NCBI RefSeq assembly: GCF_005144585.1
Contig: NZ_SSMQ01000028.1
Coordinates: forward strand, 79,080 to 143,079
DNA: 64,000 bases
Direction of reading: 5' to 3'
Source: Polyangium fumosum
GTDB taxonomy: Bacteria; Myxococcota_A; Polyangia; Polyangiales; Polyangiaceae
The notes below the pieces were generated by a model, which saw only the letters and a program-made list of their open reading frames with translations, was not told where the DNA came from and did not search any database. Positions 17,364 to 26,672 of the stretch are shown piece after piece (the first letter of the stretch is position 1; each line of letters begins with the position of its first letter). The translations under genes were made by a program, and so were the position numbers.

Positions 17364-17547
17364 GGAAGACACCTCGCTGGTTTCGAGCGCGACGACATGT
17401 CGCGCGGCGGGTTCGGCAGGTGTCATGGCAAGGGCCGTGCCCACCCGGAATCCAAGGAAATCCAGGCCTGCGCTCCAAAACGGAGTGGCGTGGCGCTCCA
17501 AAACGGAGCGGAGGTGCTCCAAAACGGAGCGGTGACGACCCGAAACG

Positions 17548-17891
17548 AGGTCCGGGCGGTCCAGATCGGTCATGGGGACGCCCCAAAGCCAGGTCCGGGC
17601 AACCGGGATCGGTCATGGGGACGCCCCAAAGACAGGTCCCGGCGGTCGGGATCGATCATGGGGAGGCCCCATCGTGAGGTCCGGGCCGTCGGGATCAATC
17701 ATGGGGAGACCCCATCGTGAGGTCCGGGCGCTCGGAGTCGGTCATGGGGAAGCCCCATCATGAGGTCCGGGCGCTCGGGATCGGTCATGGGGAAGCCCCA
17801 TCGTGAGGTCCGGGCGCTCGGGATCGGTCATGGGGAGGCCCCAAAGCCAGGTCCATGCGCTCGGCAGGGTCTTTGGGGAGGCCCCAAAACG
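17548..17891. repeat. 43-bp tandem repeat array 1
   Basis: Eight units start at 17548, 17591, 17634, 17677, 17720, 17763, 17806 and 17849, each exactly 43 bp. Each unit begins AGGTCC and contains TCATGGGGAxGCCCCA, whose TGGGG/CCCCA arms form a 5-bp hairpin with a 3-nt loop. Three short GCTCCAAAACGGAG-type repeats precede the array. The period is not a multiple of three, so it does not encode a regular peptide. Confidence 0.93.
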
Positions 17892-17943
17892 AACCTCCCT
17901 GTCGGCCACCGGAATCAGGGCATCAGCGCCGTCGCGCCTCGGA

Positions 17944-18444
17944 TCAATCGAGCACCGCCGTCGCGCTCACCCCGACATGCTCGATCGGAACCCCGCGGGC
18001 CTCGAGCTCGCGCTGTAGCTCGTCGAGGCCGGTCGCCGATTCGGGCAGCCGCTCGATCTCCCGACCCTTCGCCGTGAAGAGCCCCAGCGCGTCCTCCAGC
18101 ATCTTGGATTCGGTCCAGTTGTCGTTCCGCGCGAACCGCGCCCGCGCGACGAGGTCCAGCGCATGCCTCGTACGCTTGTCCCCTCGCTGGACGTGAAGGA
18201 CCCCTTCCGCGAGCGATAGCACGCAGGGAACATCGCTCCGTTTGGCGAGGCCACGATACCGGGCGATGAAATGCCAGGGGAGGAGGACCAGGAAGGGCAG
18301 AACCGGGGCCACGAGGACCAACAGGCCGATGAGCGCGCGGAGCCAGGTGGGGAACCGGCTCTCCAGGAAGATGAACAGCAGGACGGCGGCTATCGCCAGG
18401 CTGGCGGCGGTCTCCTTCCACATCGACGGGAGTCCTTTTGCCAT
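17944..18444 (-). CDS. Small two-helix membrane protein, unknown
   Basis: 166 aa. Two adjacent hydrophobic helices (about 14-30 and 38-62) are followed by a soluble C-terminal domain of about 100 residues with no recognised motif. The ATG at 18444 is used; an ATG at 18423 has AAGGA 9 bp upstream and may be the true start. It lies about 100 bp downstream of the giant hybrid kinase gene in the same direction and could be cotranscribed. I do not recognise the family. Confidence 0.65.
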   Translation of the reverse strand: MAKGLPSMWKETAASLAIAAVLLFIFLESRFPTWLRALIGLLVLVAPVLPFLVLLPWHFIARYRGLAKRSDVPCVLSLAEGVLHVQRGDKRTRHALDLVARARFARNDNWTESKMLEDALGLFTAKGREIERLPESATGLDELQRELEARGVPIEHVGVSATAVLD

Positions 18445-18540
18445 GCGTGTCCAACATGGGGGCCGGCCGGGCCCTCGTCCACGGATGTTGCGTGGACCTT
18501 CGCCCCTCAGCAAACCCCATCCCCCGCGCGAAGGGAGCGG

Positions 18541-21500
18541 CTAGCCGAACGGCAACTCGACCGTGAACGTCGCCCCTTGCCCGGGCTCGCTGCACACGCG
18601 GATCGTGCCGCCGTGGGCCTCCACGATCTGCCGGGCGATGTAGAGCCCCAGGCCGAGGCCGCCGAAGCTGCGGCTCGATACGGCGCGCTCGAAGCGCTCG
18701 AAGATCCGGGCCTGATCCTCCTTGGGGATGCCCATGCCGCGGTCCTCGACCCAGAACTCGGCCCGCGGCCCCACGCGGCGCGCGCCGACCGTGATGGGCT
18801 TGCCCATGCCGTACTTGATCGCGTTCGTCAGCAGGTTGATGAAGACCTGCTCGATGCGGAACCGATCCCACCGGCCCACGACGGGCTCGGAGGCGACGAG
18901 CTCGACCGTGCAGCCCGCGGCGGTGATCTGGTGCTGGCAGCCGTCGATGGCCTCACGCGCCAGCGTCGTGAGATCCACGTCTTCGAGCGATAAGGAGAGC
19001 TTGCCGGCGCCGATGCGGACGACGTCGAGCAGCTCCCCGACGAGCTTTTCGAGCCGCTCGACGCTGTGGTTCGCGATGTCGAGCAGGCGCGGCAAGCCCT
19101 GGAGCTTGGGGTTCGCGGCGAGCGCGGGGTCCTCCAGGCGCCGGCGCAGGAGCTGCACCTGCAAGCGCAGCGGGGTGAGCGGCGTGTTCAGCTCGTGCGA
19201 GGCGATGTTGAGGAACTCGTCGCGGATCCGGAGCGCCTCCTGGGCCTCGCGCAGCAAGCGCTCGCGCTCCTTCTCCGCCTCGGCACGCTGCGTGATGTCC
19301 GTGGAGACCCCGCACACGCCGTAGGCCGCGCCCGTGGCGTCGCGGAGAGGCACCTTCACGGAGAGATGGGTGTGCAGGCCGTCCGGGAGGGGCACGCTCT
19401 CTTCGACCTCCAGCGGCGCCATCGATTCGAGGACCTTCCGATCGTTCTTGCTCAGGCTCTCGGCGAGCTCCGCGGGGAAAAGCTCCTCGTTCGTGCGGCC
19501 GACGGCGTCGTCGCGGCCGAGCACCTCCGCGAGCCGCCGGTTGACGAGCAGGTGCCGGCCTTCGAGGTCCTTCACGTAGATGAGCGCCGTGGTGTTGTCG
19601 ACGACGGCGCGGAGCTGCGCCTCGCTGCGGTGGAGCGCGTCGTACAGGATGGCGTTTTGCAGGGAGATCGCGGCCTGCGAGGCCAAAAGCTCGACGACCA
19701 TGAGGCGCTGGCGGGTGAAGGCGCCGGGGACGAGGTCGTTCTCCAGGTAGAGCACGCCAATGACGTGGGCCTGCTGCACGATGGGCAAGCACAAGAGCGC
19801 CCGCGGGCCGTGCGACGCGAGGTAGGGATCCCTCGAAAAGAGGCTCGGCTGCGCGGCGTCGTCGAGGATCACCGTCTCTCGGCTCCGGCGCACGTAGGTG
19901 ACGATCGACGCGGGCACGGCCGACGCCGTCGGGCTGCGGGCAGCGACGTTCACGTGGACCCCCGCCGGGCCGGAGGAGGCCTCGGCCTCGATGCGGAGCT
20001 CGTCGTCGCGGACGAGGAGGAGGAGCCCGCGCTGCGCGCCCGCCCGCTGCACGAGCGCGCGCATCAAGGTCTCGAGGAGGCGCGCGAGGTCGATCTCCGT
20101 GGAGATGGCCTGGGAGGTCCGGAGGACAGCCAGGAGGTCGAGATCCTCGGACCGGGCCATGATGGCGGCGAGCGGCGCAGGGCCGCGGTCGAACACGCCC
20201 GGATGAAGGCGCTCGAGCTCGGCGACCTTGGCGTGGGCGCCCCACTCGGCATACCCGTTCCGGGCCTCGCGCAGGTACGCGGCCCCGCTCGTCTCGGAGC
20301 CGCGGCGCAGGTGGAAGCGGCCCGCGAGCTCGTTGGCGAGGGCCTCGTTCGGGATGTAGCCGTGGCGCCGGGCGGCGCGCGCCGCGTCGTCGTAGGCGCG
20401 CATGGCGTCGAGCGGGCGATCCTCGACGCGGGCGCGCTCGGCCACGCAGAGCGCGTGCTTGTGGCCGAAGTTCTCGGGGCAAACCTCGGCCCACGCGCCG
20501 AGCTTGCGCTCGTGCTCGCGGAGGGCGGCGAGGATCGCCGGGCGCTCGGCGGCGTCCGCGTCGTCGTGGTGGCCGGCGAGCGCGAGCGCGCCGTAATACC
20601 AGAACTCGGGCTCCTGGACGTGGGCCACCGTCGACCAGAGCAGCGCCCGGGCGCGCTCGGCGGCGGCGACGGCGCCGCGAAAATCGCCCGCGAAGACACG
20701 CGCGATGAGCTGCATGATGTAGTGCCAGCACGTGACGACCGCCCAGGGATGGTGATCCATGACGGCGTCGCGGGCGGCCTCGTTCGGCGTCGCGCGCCCG
20801 CGCAGGGTGTCGACGAGGTGCTGGATGTCGAGGATGACCTGCGTCGAGGCGTCGAAGCGCGCCCGCCGGGTGAAGGACAAGCGGCGCTCGGCCTCCTCGA
20901 AGACCTGATCGAGCGGGTGGCCGAGCAGGAGCCGGTCGACGACGATGCGGTTGCAGCAATAACAGGCGAAGGTCACGTCGCCGGTCTCGAGCGCGGCGCG
21001 AAAGGCAATGTCCAGGTAAGGGAGGGACGCCTCCAGGTGGTGCGTCCAGAAGAGCGTGTTGTCGCCGAAGATCACGCTGATCTTGGCCTTGTACGCCGTG
21101 CTCCGCCGCCGCTCCATCAGATCGTAGCCGAGTTTGCCGAAACGATACCCCTCCCGGTACCGCCCGAACTCCGGGCCGAGGCTCATCCCGAAATAGGCAT
21201 ACGCGAGCGCCGAAGCGTCGGCGTTGCCGTGGAGCAAGCTCTGGTTGACCATCGAGCAGTAGACCAGGAGCGAGAGGTTGGGGTCGGTGTTCAGGGCCGG
21301 CGCGAAGAGGACGGCGAGGATGTCCTGCGCCGCGGCGATCTCGGGATCGGTCATCTCCGGCAGGTCGATGAGGGCCTCGATGGGCCGGTCGCCGAGCAGG
21401 GCGAAGACACGCTCGTGCTCGTGCTCGACCTCCGCGCGCGTGGGGTGCGCCGGGATGACGATCCCGAAGAGCGAGAGCCCACGCAGGCCGCGAGCGACGG

Positions 21501-23991
21501 CCTCGTCGAGGTCGTCGAGGCTCGTGTAGAGGTCGACCTCCAGGCGCCGGATCGCCGCCTCCTCCCGCCGGCTCGTGGCGTGGGGCGCGAGCGCCGAGAG
21601 CTGCGCGGCCGCGCCGGTGAGATCGCCGCAGAGGAAGGTGCAGGTGGCGAGCTCGAAATGGAGATCGTAGGCGAGCGCGTGCGGAGCCCGGAAGGGATCG
21701 GGGCCGAGCATCCGCACACCGGTGGCGAGGTACCCCGTGGCGGACTCGTACGCGGTCGACGCCCGCGCCCGCCGGCCCGCGAGCAGGTCGAGGCGGGCGA
21801 GGCGCGCGCGCTCCTCCGGATCGTCGAGCAGGGCGCCGCCGAGGTTGTATTGGTGGACGATCGCGAAGATCCGGGCTTCGACCTCCTCCGGCAGCGTCGC
21901 GTCGAGCAGGGTGCGGCCGATCGCGAGGTGCGTCGCGGGCCGCTGGTCCTCGGGGATCAGGCGATACGCCGCCTCCCGCACACGGTCGTGGAGGAACCGG
22001 TACGTGTCGCCCACGCGGCTCATGAGGCCGCCGTGGAGCGCGCCCCAGAGGACGCCGTCGAGGGCGCTCGGGGACCTCCGGCTCGCGGCGGCGAGCGTGC
22101 CCATGTCCACCTCGCAGCCGAGGCAGGCGGCCAGGACGACGAGGGCGCGGGTCTCGGGGGGGAGCCTGTCGACCTTGGCCGCCATGAGGTCGACCACGTT
22201 GTCGGTGAACGGCGCCGTCCGGATGGCGGCGAGCTGAAAGGTCCACGCGCGCGCCTCGCGATCGAAGAAGAGGAGCCCACGCTCGTGGAGCGCGGCGAGG
22301 AACTGCAGGACGAAAAAGGGGTTGTTGCCGGTCTTCGCTTCCACGAGGGCCGAGAGCGGGCGCGCCCGCGCGGCGTCGCACTGGAGCGTGTCGGCGACGA
22401 TCCGGTGGACGTCCTCGGAGGTGAGCGGGGCGAGGACGATGGGGTGCACCCGCGCGCCGGCCGCGCGGATCGCCGAGATCACGAGGGAGAGCGGGTGCGC
22501 CGGCGTGACCTCGTTGTCGCGATAAGCGCCGACCACGAGCAGGTGCTTCGTGTCGGGGTGGGTGAGGATGTCCTGGATCAACGCGAGGCTGCCGGCGTCG
22601 GCCCATTGCAGGTCGTCGAGGAAGAGGACCAGGGGCCGCCCCTCGGCCGTGAAGGTCGAGAGGAAGCGGCGAAAGACCAGGTAGAAGCGGTTCTTCTCCT
22701 CGGTGAAGGGAAGCGCCGCGACGGCGGGCTGCTCGCCGATGACGAGCTCGAGCTCCGGGATGAGGTCGATGAGGATCTGGGCGTTTGGCCCGAGGGCCGC
22801 GGAGAGCCGCGCGCGCCACGAGGCGATCCTCTCCTCGCTCTCCGTGAGGACCCGCCGGATGAGCTCTGCGAAGGCCCGGACGACGGTGGCATAAGGGACG
22901 TCGCGCTGGGTCTCGTCGAACTTGCCGGCGAGGAAGTTGCCGCGCGTGGTGGCGACGGGCATGTCGAGCTCGCGGACGAGCGAGCTCTTGCCGATGCCCG
23001 AATAGCCGGAGACGAGCACGAGCTCGGGCTCGCCGGTCGCTACGACGCGCTCGAAGCGCGCGAGGAGCGTCCGGATCTCGCGGTCCCGGCCATAAAGCTT
23101 CTGCGGGAGGTGAAATTGCTCCGAGACGTCCTCGCGGCCGCGCGGGAAAGGGCGAATGGTGCCGGCCGCGTCCCATCGCGCGAGGCATATCGCGAGATCA
23201 TGGGCGAGCCCGCGGGCGGTCTGATAACGCTCCTCGGCGACCTTGGAGAGGAGCGTCTGCACGAGGGCCGAGAGCGGTTCGGGGATCCGGGGGACGATTT
23301 CGTGCGGCGGCCTTGGCGAAAAGGCGATGTGGCAATGGACCCATTCGAGCAGATCGGCGGCGTGAAAGGGCAGATGGCCCGTGAGCATCTCGTAGAAGGT
23401 AATTCCGAGGGAGTAGAGATCGGTCCGGTGGTCGATGGCCCGGTTCATCCGCCCGGTTTGCTCCGGCGACATGTACGGGAGGGAGCCCTCGATGGAGCGC
23501 ACCCGATCGGCCTCCTGGTACTCGCGCGGCAGGAGCGAGGCGATCCCGAGGTCGGTCAGCCTGACCTGACCGGTCTCGACGTCGACGAGGATGTTGTCGG
23601 GCCGGATGTCCTTGTGGATGACGTGGTGCTCGTGCAGCCCGGCGAGCGCCTCCGCGGTCTTGACGGCGATCCGGAGGAAGCGGCCGACCTCCATGGGCGG
23701 CCCGAGGAGGCGGCGGAGGGGGACGCCGCGGAAGTCCTCGAAGACCAGGACCGTGCGCTCGGCCCAGCGCGCGAGCGTGATCGGGTGGAGGACGAGGCCC
23801 GCGTCGAGGTCGCGGGCGACCGCGCGCTCGTGCTCGAGCTGGCGCAGGGTCTCGGGCGAAGGGTGCTTGGACGCGGGGTACTTGAGGAGGACCGGCCGAT
23901 TGCCGTCCTCTTCCCGCGCGGCGCGCTGGAGGAGGAACCGGTCGTTCACGCGGACGGTGTCGATGATCGTATATCCGCCGAGGGCCTCCAC
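18541..23991 (-). CDS. Trifunctional Ser/Thr kinase - AAA ATPase - histidine kinase
   Basis: 1816 aa, the architecture known as trifunctional serine/threonine kinase/ATP-binding protein/sensor histidine kinase. Order: kinase-like domain 1-280 (IHKDIRPDN catalytic loop, TDLGIAS in place of DFG), AAA_16 ATPase about 295-570 with Walker A YSGIGKSS near 327, helical repeats about 600-1260, GAF about 1290-1445, PAS about 1454-1570, HisKA with H-box SHELNTPL near 1595, HATPase about 1704-1816 with N-box NLLTNAIKYG and GLGLGLYIARQ. No membrane helix, so a cytoplasmic multi-input sensor. HKD instead of HRD leaves Ser/Thr activity uncertain. No response regulator gene is adjacent. The start is GTG. 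Confidence 0.95.
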   Translation of the reverse strand: MEALGGYTIIDTVRVNDRFLLQRAAREEDGNRPVLLKYPASKHPSPETLRQLEHERAVARDLDAGLVLHPITLARWAERTVLVFEDFRGVPLRRLLGPPMEVGRFLRIAVKTAEALAGLHEHHVIHKDIRPDNILVDVETGQVRLTDLGIASLLPREYQEADRVRSIEGSLPYMSPEQTGRMNRAIDHRTDLYSLGITFYEMLTGHLPFHAADLLEWVHCHIAFSPRPPHEIVPRIPEPLSALVQTLLSKVAEERYQTARGLAHDLAICLARWDAAGTIRPFPRGREDVSEQFHLPQKLYGRDREIRTLLARFERVVATGEPELVLVSGYSGIGKSSLVRELDMPVATTRGNFLAGKFDETQRDVPYATVVRAFAELIRRVLTESEERIASWRARLSAALGPNAQILIDLIPELELVIGEQPAVAALPFTEEKNRFYLVFRRFLSTFTAEGRPLVLFLDDLQWADAGSLALIQDILTHPDTKHLLVVGAYRDNEVTPAHPLSLVISAIRAAGARVHPIVLAPLTSEDVHRIVADTLQCDAARARPLSALVEAKTGNNPFFVLQFLAALHERGLLFFDREARAWTFQLAAIRTAPFTDNVVDLMAAKVDRLPPETRALVVLAACLGCEVDMGTLAAASRRSPSALDGVLWGALHGGLMSRVGDTYRFLHDRVREAAYRLIPEDQRPATHLAIGRTLLDATLPEEVEARIFAIVHQYNLGGALLDDPEERARLARLDLLAGRRARASTAYESATGYLATGVRMLGPDPFRAPHALAYDLHFELATCTFLCGDLTGAAAQLSALAPHATSRREEAAIRRLEVDLYTSLDDLDEAVARGLRGLSLFGIVIPAHPTRAEVEHEHERVFALLGDRPIEALIDLPEMTDPEIAAAQDILAVLFAPALNTDPNLSLLVYCSMVNQSLLHGNADASALAYAYFGMSLGPEFGRYREGYRFGKLGYDLMERRRSTAYKAKISVIFGDNTLFWTHHLEASLPYLDIAFRAALETGDVTFACYCCNRIVVDRLLLGHPLDQVFEEAERRLSFTRRARFDASTQVILDIQHLVDTLRGRATPNEAARDAVMDHHPWAVVTCWHYIMQLIARVFAGDFRGAVAAAERARALLWSTVAHVQEPEFWYYGALALAGHHDDADAAERPAILAALREHERKLGAWAEVCPENFGHKHALCVAERARVEDRPLDAMRAYDDAARAARRHGYIPNEALANELAGRFHLRRGSETSGAAYLREARNGYAEWGAHAKVAELERLHPGVFDRGPAPLAAIMARSEDLDLLAVLRTSQAISTEIDLARLLETLMRALVQRAGAQRGLLLLVRDDELRIEAEASSGPAGVHVNVAARSPTASAVPASIVTYVRRSRETVILDDAAQPSLFSRDPYLASHGPRALLCLPIVQQAHVIGVLYLENDLVPGAFTRQRLMVVELLASQAAISLQNAILYDALHRSEAQLRAVVDNTTALIYVKDLEGRHLLVNRRLAEVLGRDDAVGRTNEELFPAELAESLSKNDRKVLESMAPLEVEESVPLPDGLHTHLSVKVPLRDATGAAYGVCGVSTDITQRAEAEKERERLLREAQEALRIRDEFLNIASHELNTPLTPLRLQVQLLRRRLEDPALAANPKLQGLPRLLDIANHSVERLEKLVGELLDVVRIGAGKLSLSLEDVDLTTLAREAIDGCQHQITAAGCTVELVASEPVVGRWDRFRIEQVFINLLTNAIKYGMGKPITVGARRVGPRAEFWVEDRGMGIPKEDQARIFERFERAVSSRSFGGLGLGLYIARQIVEAHGGTIRVCSEPGQGATFTVELPFG

Positions 23992-24287
23992 TTGGATCTT
24001 CTACCGCGATCGGGAGCAAACGCACAGGTTGTGTCGATCGCGACGGCGTCCGCGCGGACAGGGCCGGCGTGAGCAGCTCGAGGGAGCGCAGAGGCGAGCG
24101 TCGTCGGGCTCGGCTGGACGGAAGCCCACGGGACGGTGAATGGGGCGTCGGGGGACCCGCGGGCTGCTCTTCGGGGCGTGACGCTTCCCATGCTCGTGCT
24201 TGCTCCGGGGCACACGCATTGCAATCAGGCGGGGTTCGTCGGCGCTGCACGGGCGTGCCGGCTCTCGATGAAAGAATGGAGGCAAGC
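23992..24287. other. Intergenic region between divergent genes
   Basis: About 296 bp between the leftward hybrid kinase and the rightward first lipoprotein gene. It presumably holds both promoters; no motif stands out. Confidence 0.4.
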
Positions 24288-24698
24288 ATGCGCAATCATC
24301 TTTCCGTGGACCACGCTCTCCGGAGCGGGTTTGGTATGGCGCTCCTGGCTGCGCTCGCCCTCGCGAACGGCTGTGCGCCGGTGGAAGGCGCTCTGGAAGG
24401 CGAGGGGGAAGACTCCATCGAACCCTCCAGCGAGGAGGCCGCGGATGAACTACAAACCCGGGCTTCGGTGCGCGCCTTCCGGTGTACCCTCAGCGGGGGA
24501 TTGGTCTCCGCGTCGATGGTGGTCTATCCCGGCCCGCAGGGGAAATCGACCTGCACCATCGTCGCGCCGACCCTCGCGCGTTCCTCGCAGAGGTACTGCA
24601 CCGGCACGGGCATCTTCATGACCTGCCCGGATTGCCAGGACCTCCGGGTCGACCTTTCATGCCCCTACCGCGCGCGAAACCGTACGCGGAACCGATGA
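24288..24698 (+). CDS. Small Cys-rich lipoprotein, paralog 1 of 5
   Basis: 136 aa. Signal peptide with lipobox ALANGC. The mature part starts with an acidic stretch (GEGEDSIEPSSEEAADE) and ends in a domain of about 70 residues with six cysteines: RCTLSGG, STCT, RYC, CPDC and a final Cys. The start at 24288 is set by GGAGG 5 bp upstream. It is the first of five tandem rightward paralogs. CPDC resembles redox or metal CxxC sites, but no family is recognised. Confidence 0.8.
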   Translation: MRNHLSVDHALRSGFGMALLAALALANGCAPVEGALEGEGEDSIEPSSEEAADELQTRASVRAFRCTLSGGLVSASMVVYPGPQGKSTCTIVAPTLARSSQRYCTGTGIFMTCPDCQDLRVDLSCPYRARNRTRNR

Positions 24699-24850
24699 GC
24701 CCGACACAATGCTCGCGCGCACGCCGGGCGGCGCCGCATCACGCTGTGCCGCCAAAGTACGGATCCCCATGGCATCTCGATTGCAGCCTGGGCGATCGAG
24801 GGTCCGGCGCTATCCCAGCGTGCGGGGCCTCGATTGAAAGGAAGGCGAAT

Positions 24851-25216
24851 ATGAATACTCTGCATCAGATGGGTCGCGCTCTCCGTACCGGCTTCGCCCT
24901 CTCGCTGGTGACGGCGTTCGCCCTCGTGAATGGCTGCGCGTCGGTGGATGTCGACGACGCGTCGGGGCCGTCCGCGGATCCGTCGCGCGGAGAAGCAGCC
25001 GAAGCCCTGTCGGCCGTCCCCCCGGTGGGCCAGTGGGCATGCACCACCGGAGGGGGATTGTTCGAGGCGGTGCTGGTGACCTACGCCGGAGGCGAATGTC
25101 ATATCTATACCGGCCGGGGCCGTAGGGGAGACATGTCGTACTGCGTGGGCAGCACCTTCTCGACCTGCCCTGATTGCAGGACCCTCGGGGAAGGTTGGGA
25201 TTGCTACTGGATCTAG
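24851..25216 (+). CDS. Small Cys-rich lipoprotein, paralog 2 of 5
   Basis: 121 aa. Signal peptide with lipobox ALVNGC, an acidic Ser-rich spacer, then the same six-Cys domain in a shorter version (ACTTGGG, ECHIY, SYC, TCPDC, DCYWI end). AAGGAAGG lies upstream of the ATG at 24851. Divergence from its neighbours is high outside the Cys positions, suggesting old duplication or diversifying change. Confidence 0.78.
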   Translation: MNTLHQMGRALRTGFALSLVTAFALVNGCASVDVDDASGPSADPSRGEAAEALSAVPPVGQWACTTGGGLFEAVLVTYAGGECHIYTGRGRRGDMSYCVGSTFSTCPDCRTLGEGWDCYWI

Positions 25217-25312
25217 CCGCGCTGTCCGACGAACCTCGACCGTGCAGGCGGGCCGGTTCGTGAAAAACGAGGCTCGCCGCCGGTCCCGCCTCGATCGACA
25301 AAGGAGCAAACC

Positions 25313-25690
25313 ATGAACGATCGACGCGACACGTGTCGCGCGCTTCCAACCCGGCTCGGGCTTTTGCTTCTGACCGTGGTCGTCTTCGTGATGGCCTGTG
25401 CGTCGGGAGATGTCGCAGGGCCCCCCGGGGACGAATCGAGCGACGAGTCCACCGAGGACCTGAGGCTCAGCAATGCCCGCCTCGTCTATTCATGCACCCT
25501 CGCAGAGGGGCTGGTGCTCGGGGCGCTGGAGGTCTTCACCTCCAGCGGCGCGACCCCGACCTGCAGGATGCTCGCCTCGGAGCCCCCCAACGCGTCGAGG
25601 AGCTTCTGCTTCCCCGCGCCTCCATTGCCTGGCACCTGCCCGGATTGTCTGGCCCTCAAGGCCACCCTCGGATGCGCATTCATCCCGTGA
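25313..25690 (+). CDS. Small Cys-rich lipoprotein, paralog 3 of 5
   Basis: 125 aa. Signal peptide with lipobox VMAC and a spacer rich in Asp/Glu/Ser. The Cys domain follows (SCTLAEG, TCRM, SFC, TCPDC, final LGC). The start has AAGGAG 6 bp upstream. Of the five paralogs this has the most different signal peptide and mature domain, but the Cys pattern is intact. Confidence 0.78.
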   Translation: MNDRRDTCRALPTRLGLLLLTVVVFVMACASGDVAGPPGDESSDESTEDLRLSNARLVYSCTLAEGLVLGALEVFTSSGATPTCRMLASEPPNASRSFCFPAPPLPGTCPDCLALKATLGCAFIP

Positions 25691-25864
25691 GCGGCCGGGT
25701 TTGATCCGAGGCGAGACGGGGGCGGCCCCCCTCGTCCCCCGCGTCGAAGGGAGTGATCGTTTTCGACGCGGCGGCTCCGGGGCATCCGCATTGCAACCAT
25801 GCCTCCGGCGTTCGTCGGCGACTGCGCGGGGATGCCGGCGCTCGAGGAACCCATGGAGGCAAGC

Positions 25865-26251
25865 ATGTGTATTTCTCGTCCCGTGGATCACGCCCTCCGG
25901 CGTGGGCTCGGTAGGGCGCTCGTGGCTGCGCTCGCCCTCGTGCACGGCTGTGCGCCGGTGGGCGATGGCGAGGGGGAACCCTCCGTCGAACCCTTCAGCG
26001 CGGAGGCCGAAGAGGAGCTGGAAACCCGGGCTCCGGTGGGCATGTACAGATGCACCCTCAGCGGGGGGTTGCTCTCCGGGACGATGGTGGCCTACCCCGG
26101 CCCGTGGGGAAACTCGACGTGTACGTTCTTCGCCCCGCCGCTCCCGGGTTCTTCGAAGCGCTTCTGTAGCATCCGTGGCCGCTTCATGACTTGCCCGGAT
26201 TGCCAGGCCCTGCGGATCCACCTGGCATGCCCCTTCCGTGATCCGATCTGA
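25865..26251 (+). CDS. Small Cys-rich lipoprotein, paralog 4 of 5
   Basis: 128 aa and the closest relative of paralog 1: the two share the leader ATGGAGGCAAGCATG, signal peptide type (ALVHGC), RCTLSGGLLS, YPGP, STCT, RFC and FMTCPDCQALR. This points to a recent duplication of the first gene into the fourth position, or gene conversion. The start at 25865 has GGAGG 5 bp upstream. Confidence 0.8.
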   Translation: MCISRPVDHALRRGLGRALVAALALVHGCAPVGDGEGEPSVEPFSAEAEEELETRAPVGMYRCTLSGGLLSGTMVAYPGPWGNSTCTFFAPPLPGSSKRFCSIRGRFMTCPDCQALRIHLACPFRDPI

Positions 26252-26279
26252 GGCGTTCGAACCAAAGGGGGAGGCCCTG

Positions 26280-26645
26280 ATGAAAACGTGTCATCGAGTT
26301 GGTCGTGCCATTCTGACTGGATTCGGGCTTTCGCTGGCCGCCGCGCTCGCCTTCGTGAACGGCTGCGCGTTGGAGGACGACGAAGGCGTGTTCGGGCCAC
26401 CTGCCGAGCCGTCGAACGTGGCGGCGGCGGCGGATGCCATGCACAACGCGGCGCCCGTGGGCATCTGGACATGCCACCGGCACTTGCAGCCGCGGTCGCT
26501 CGTGGTCACGCCCGGACCGCTCGGGAACAATACCTGCTCGGTCACCGCGACGCTTTTGCCCGGCTCGTCCGATATGTATTGCGGCGAGGATGGTTGCCTG
26601 CCGTGCAAGCACCTCCAGGATCTCTGGAAGTGCCCCACGACGTAG
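26280..26645 (+). CDS. Small Cys-rich lipoprotein, paralog 5 of 5
   Basis: 121 aa. Lipobox FVNGC. The Cys domain is shortened and CPDC is replaced by CLPC (WTC, NTC, MYC, CLPCKHL, KCP). The start at 26280 follows GGGGGAGG, 28 bp after paralog 4, so these two are probably cotranscribed. It keeps the PGPLGNNTC segment shared with paralogs 1 and 4. Confidence 0.75.
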   Translation: MKTCHRVGRAILTGFGLSLAAALAFVNGCALEDDEGVFGPPAEPSNVAAAADAMHNAAPVGIWTCHRHLQPRSLVVTPGPLGNNTCSVTATLLPGSSDMYCGEDGCLPCKHLQDLWKCPTT

Positions 26646-26672
26646 CCCGCGCGGCTGTGCGGCCCGCGGATT

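Noticed and set aside
17548..17891. CRISPR-like regular spacing
   Set aside because: Units are contiguous 43-bp copies with no unique spacers, and no cas genes are nearby; a tandem satellite explains it.
18953..23188. 1411-aa minus-strand frame within the giant kinase gene
   Set aside because: Arg/Pro/Ala-rich out-of-frame reading of the same gene; no domains.
19066..24072. 1668-aa plus-strand frame opposite the giant kinase
   Set aside because: The antisense of a well-supported gene with all expected domain motifs; the composition is typical of a GC-rich shadow.
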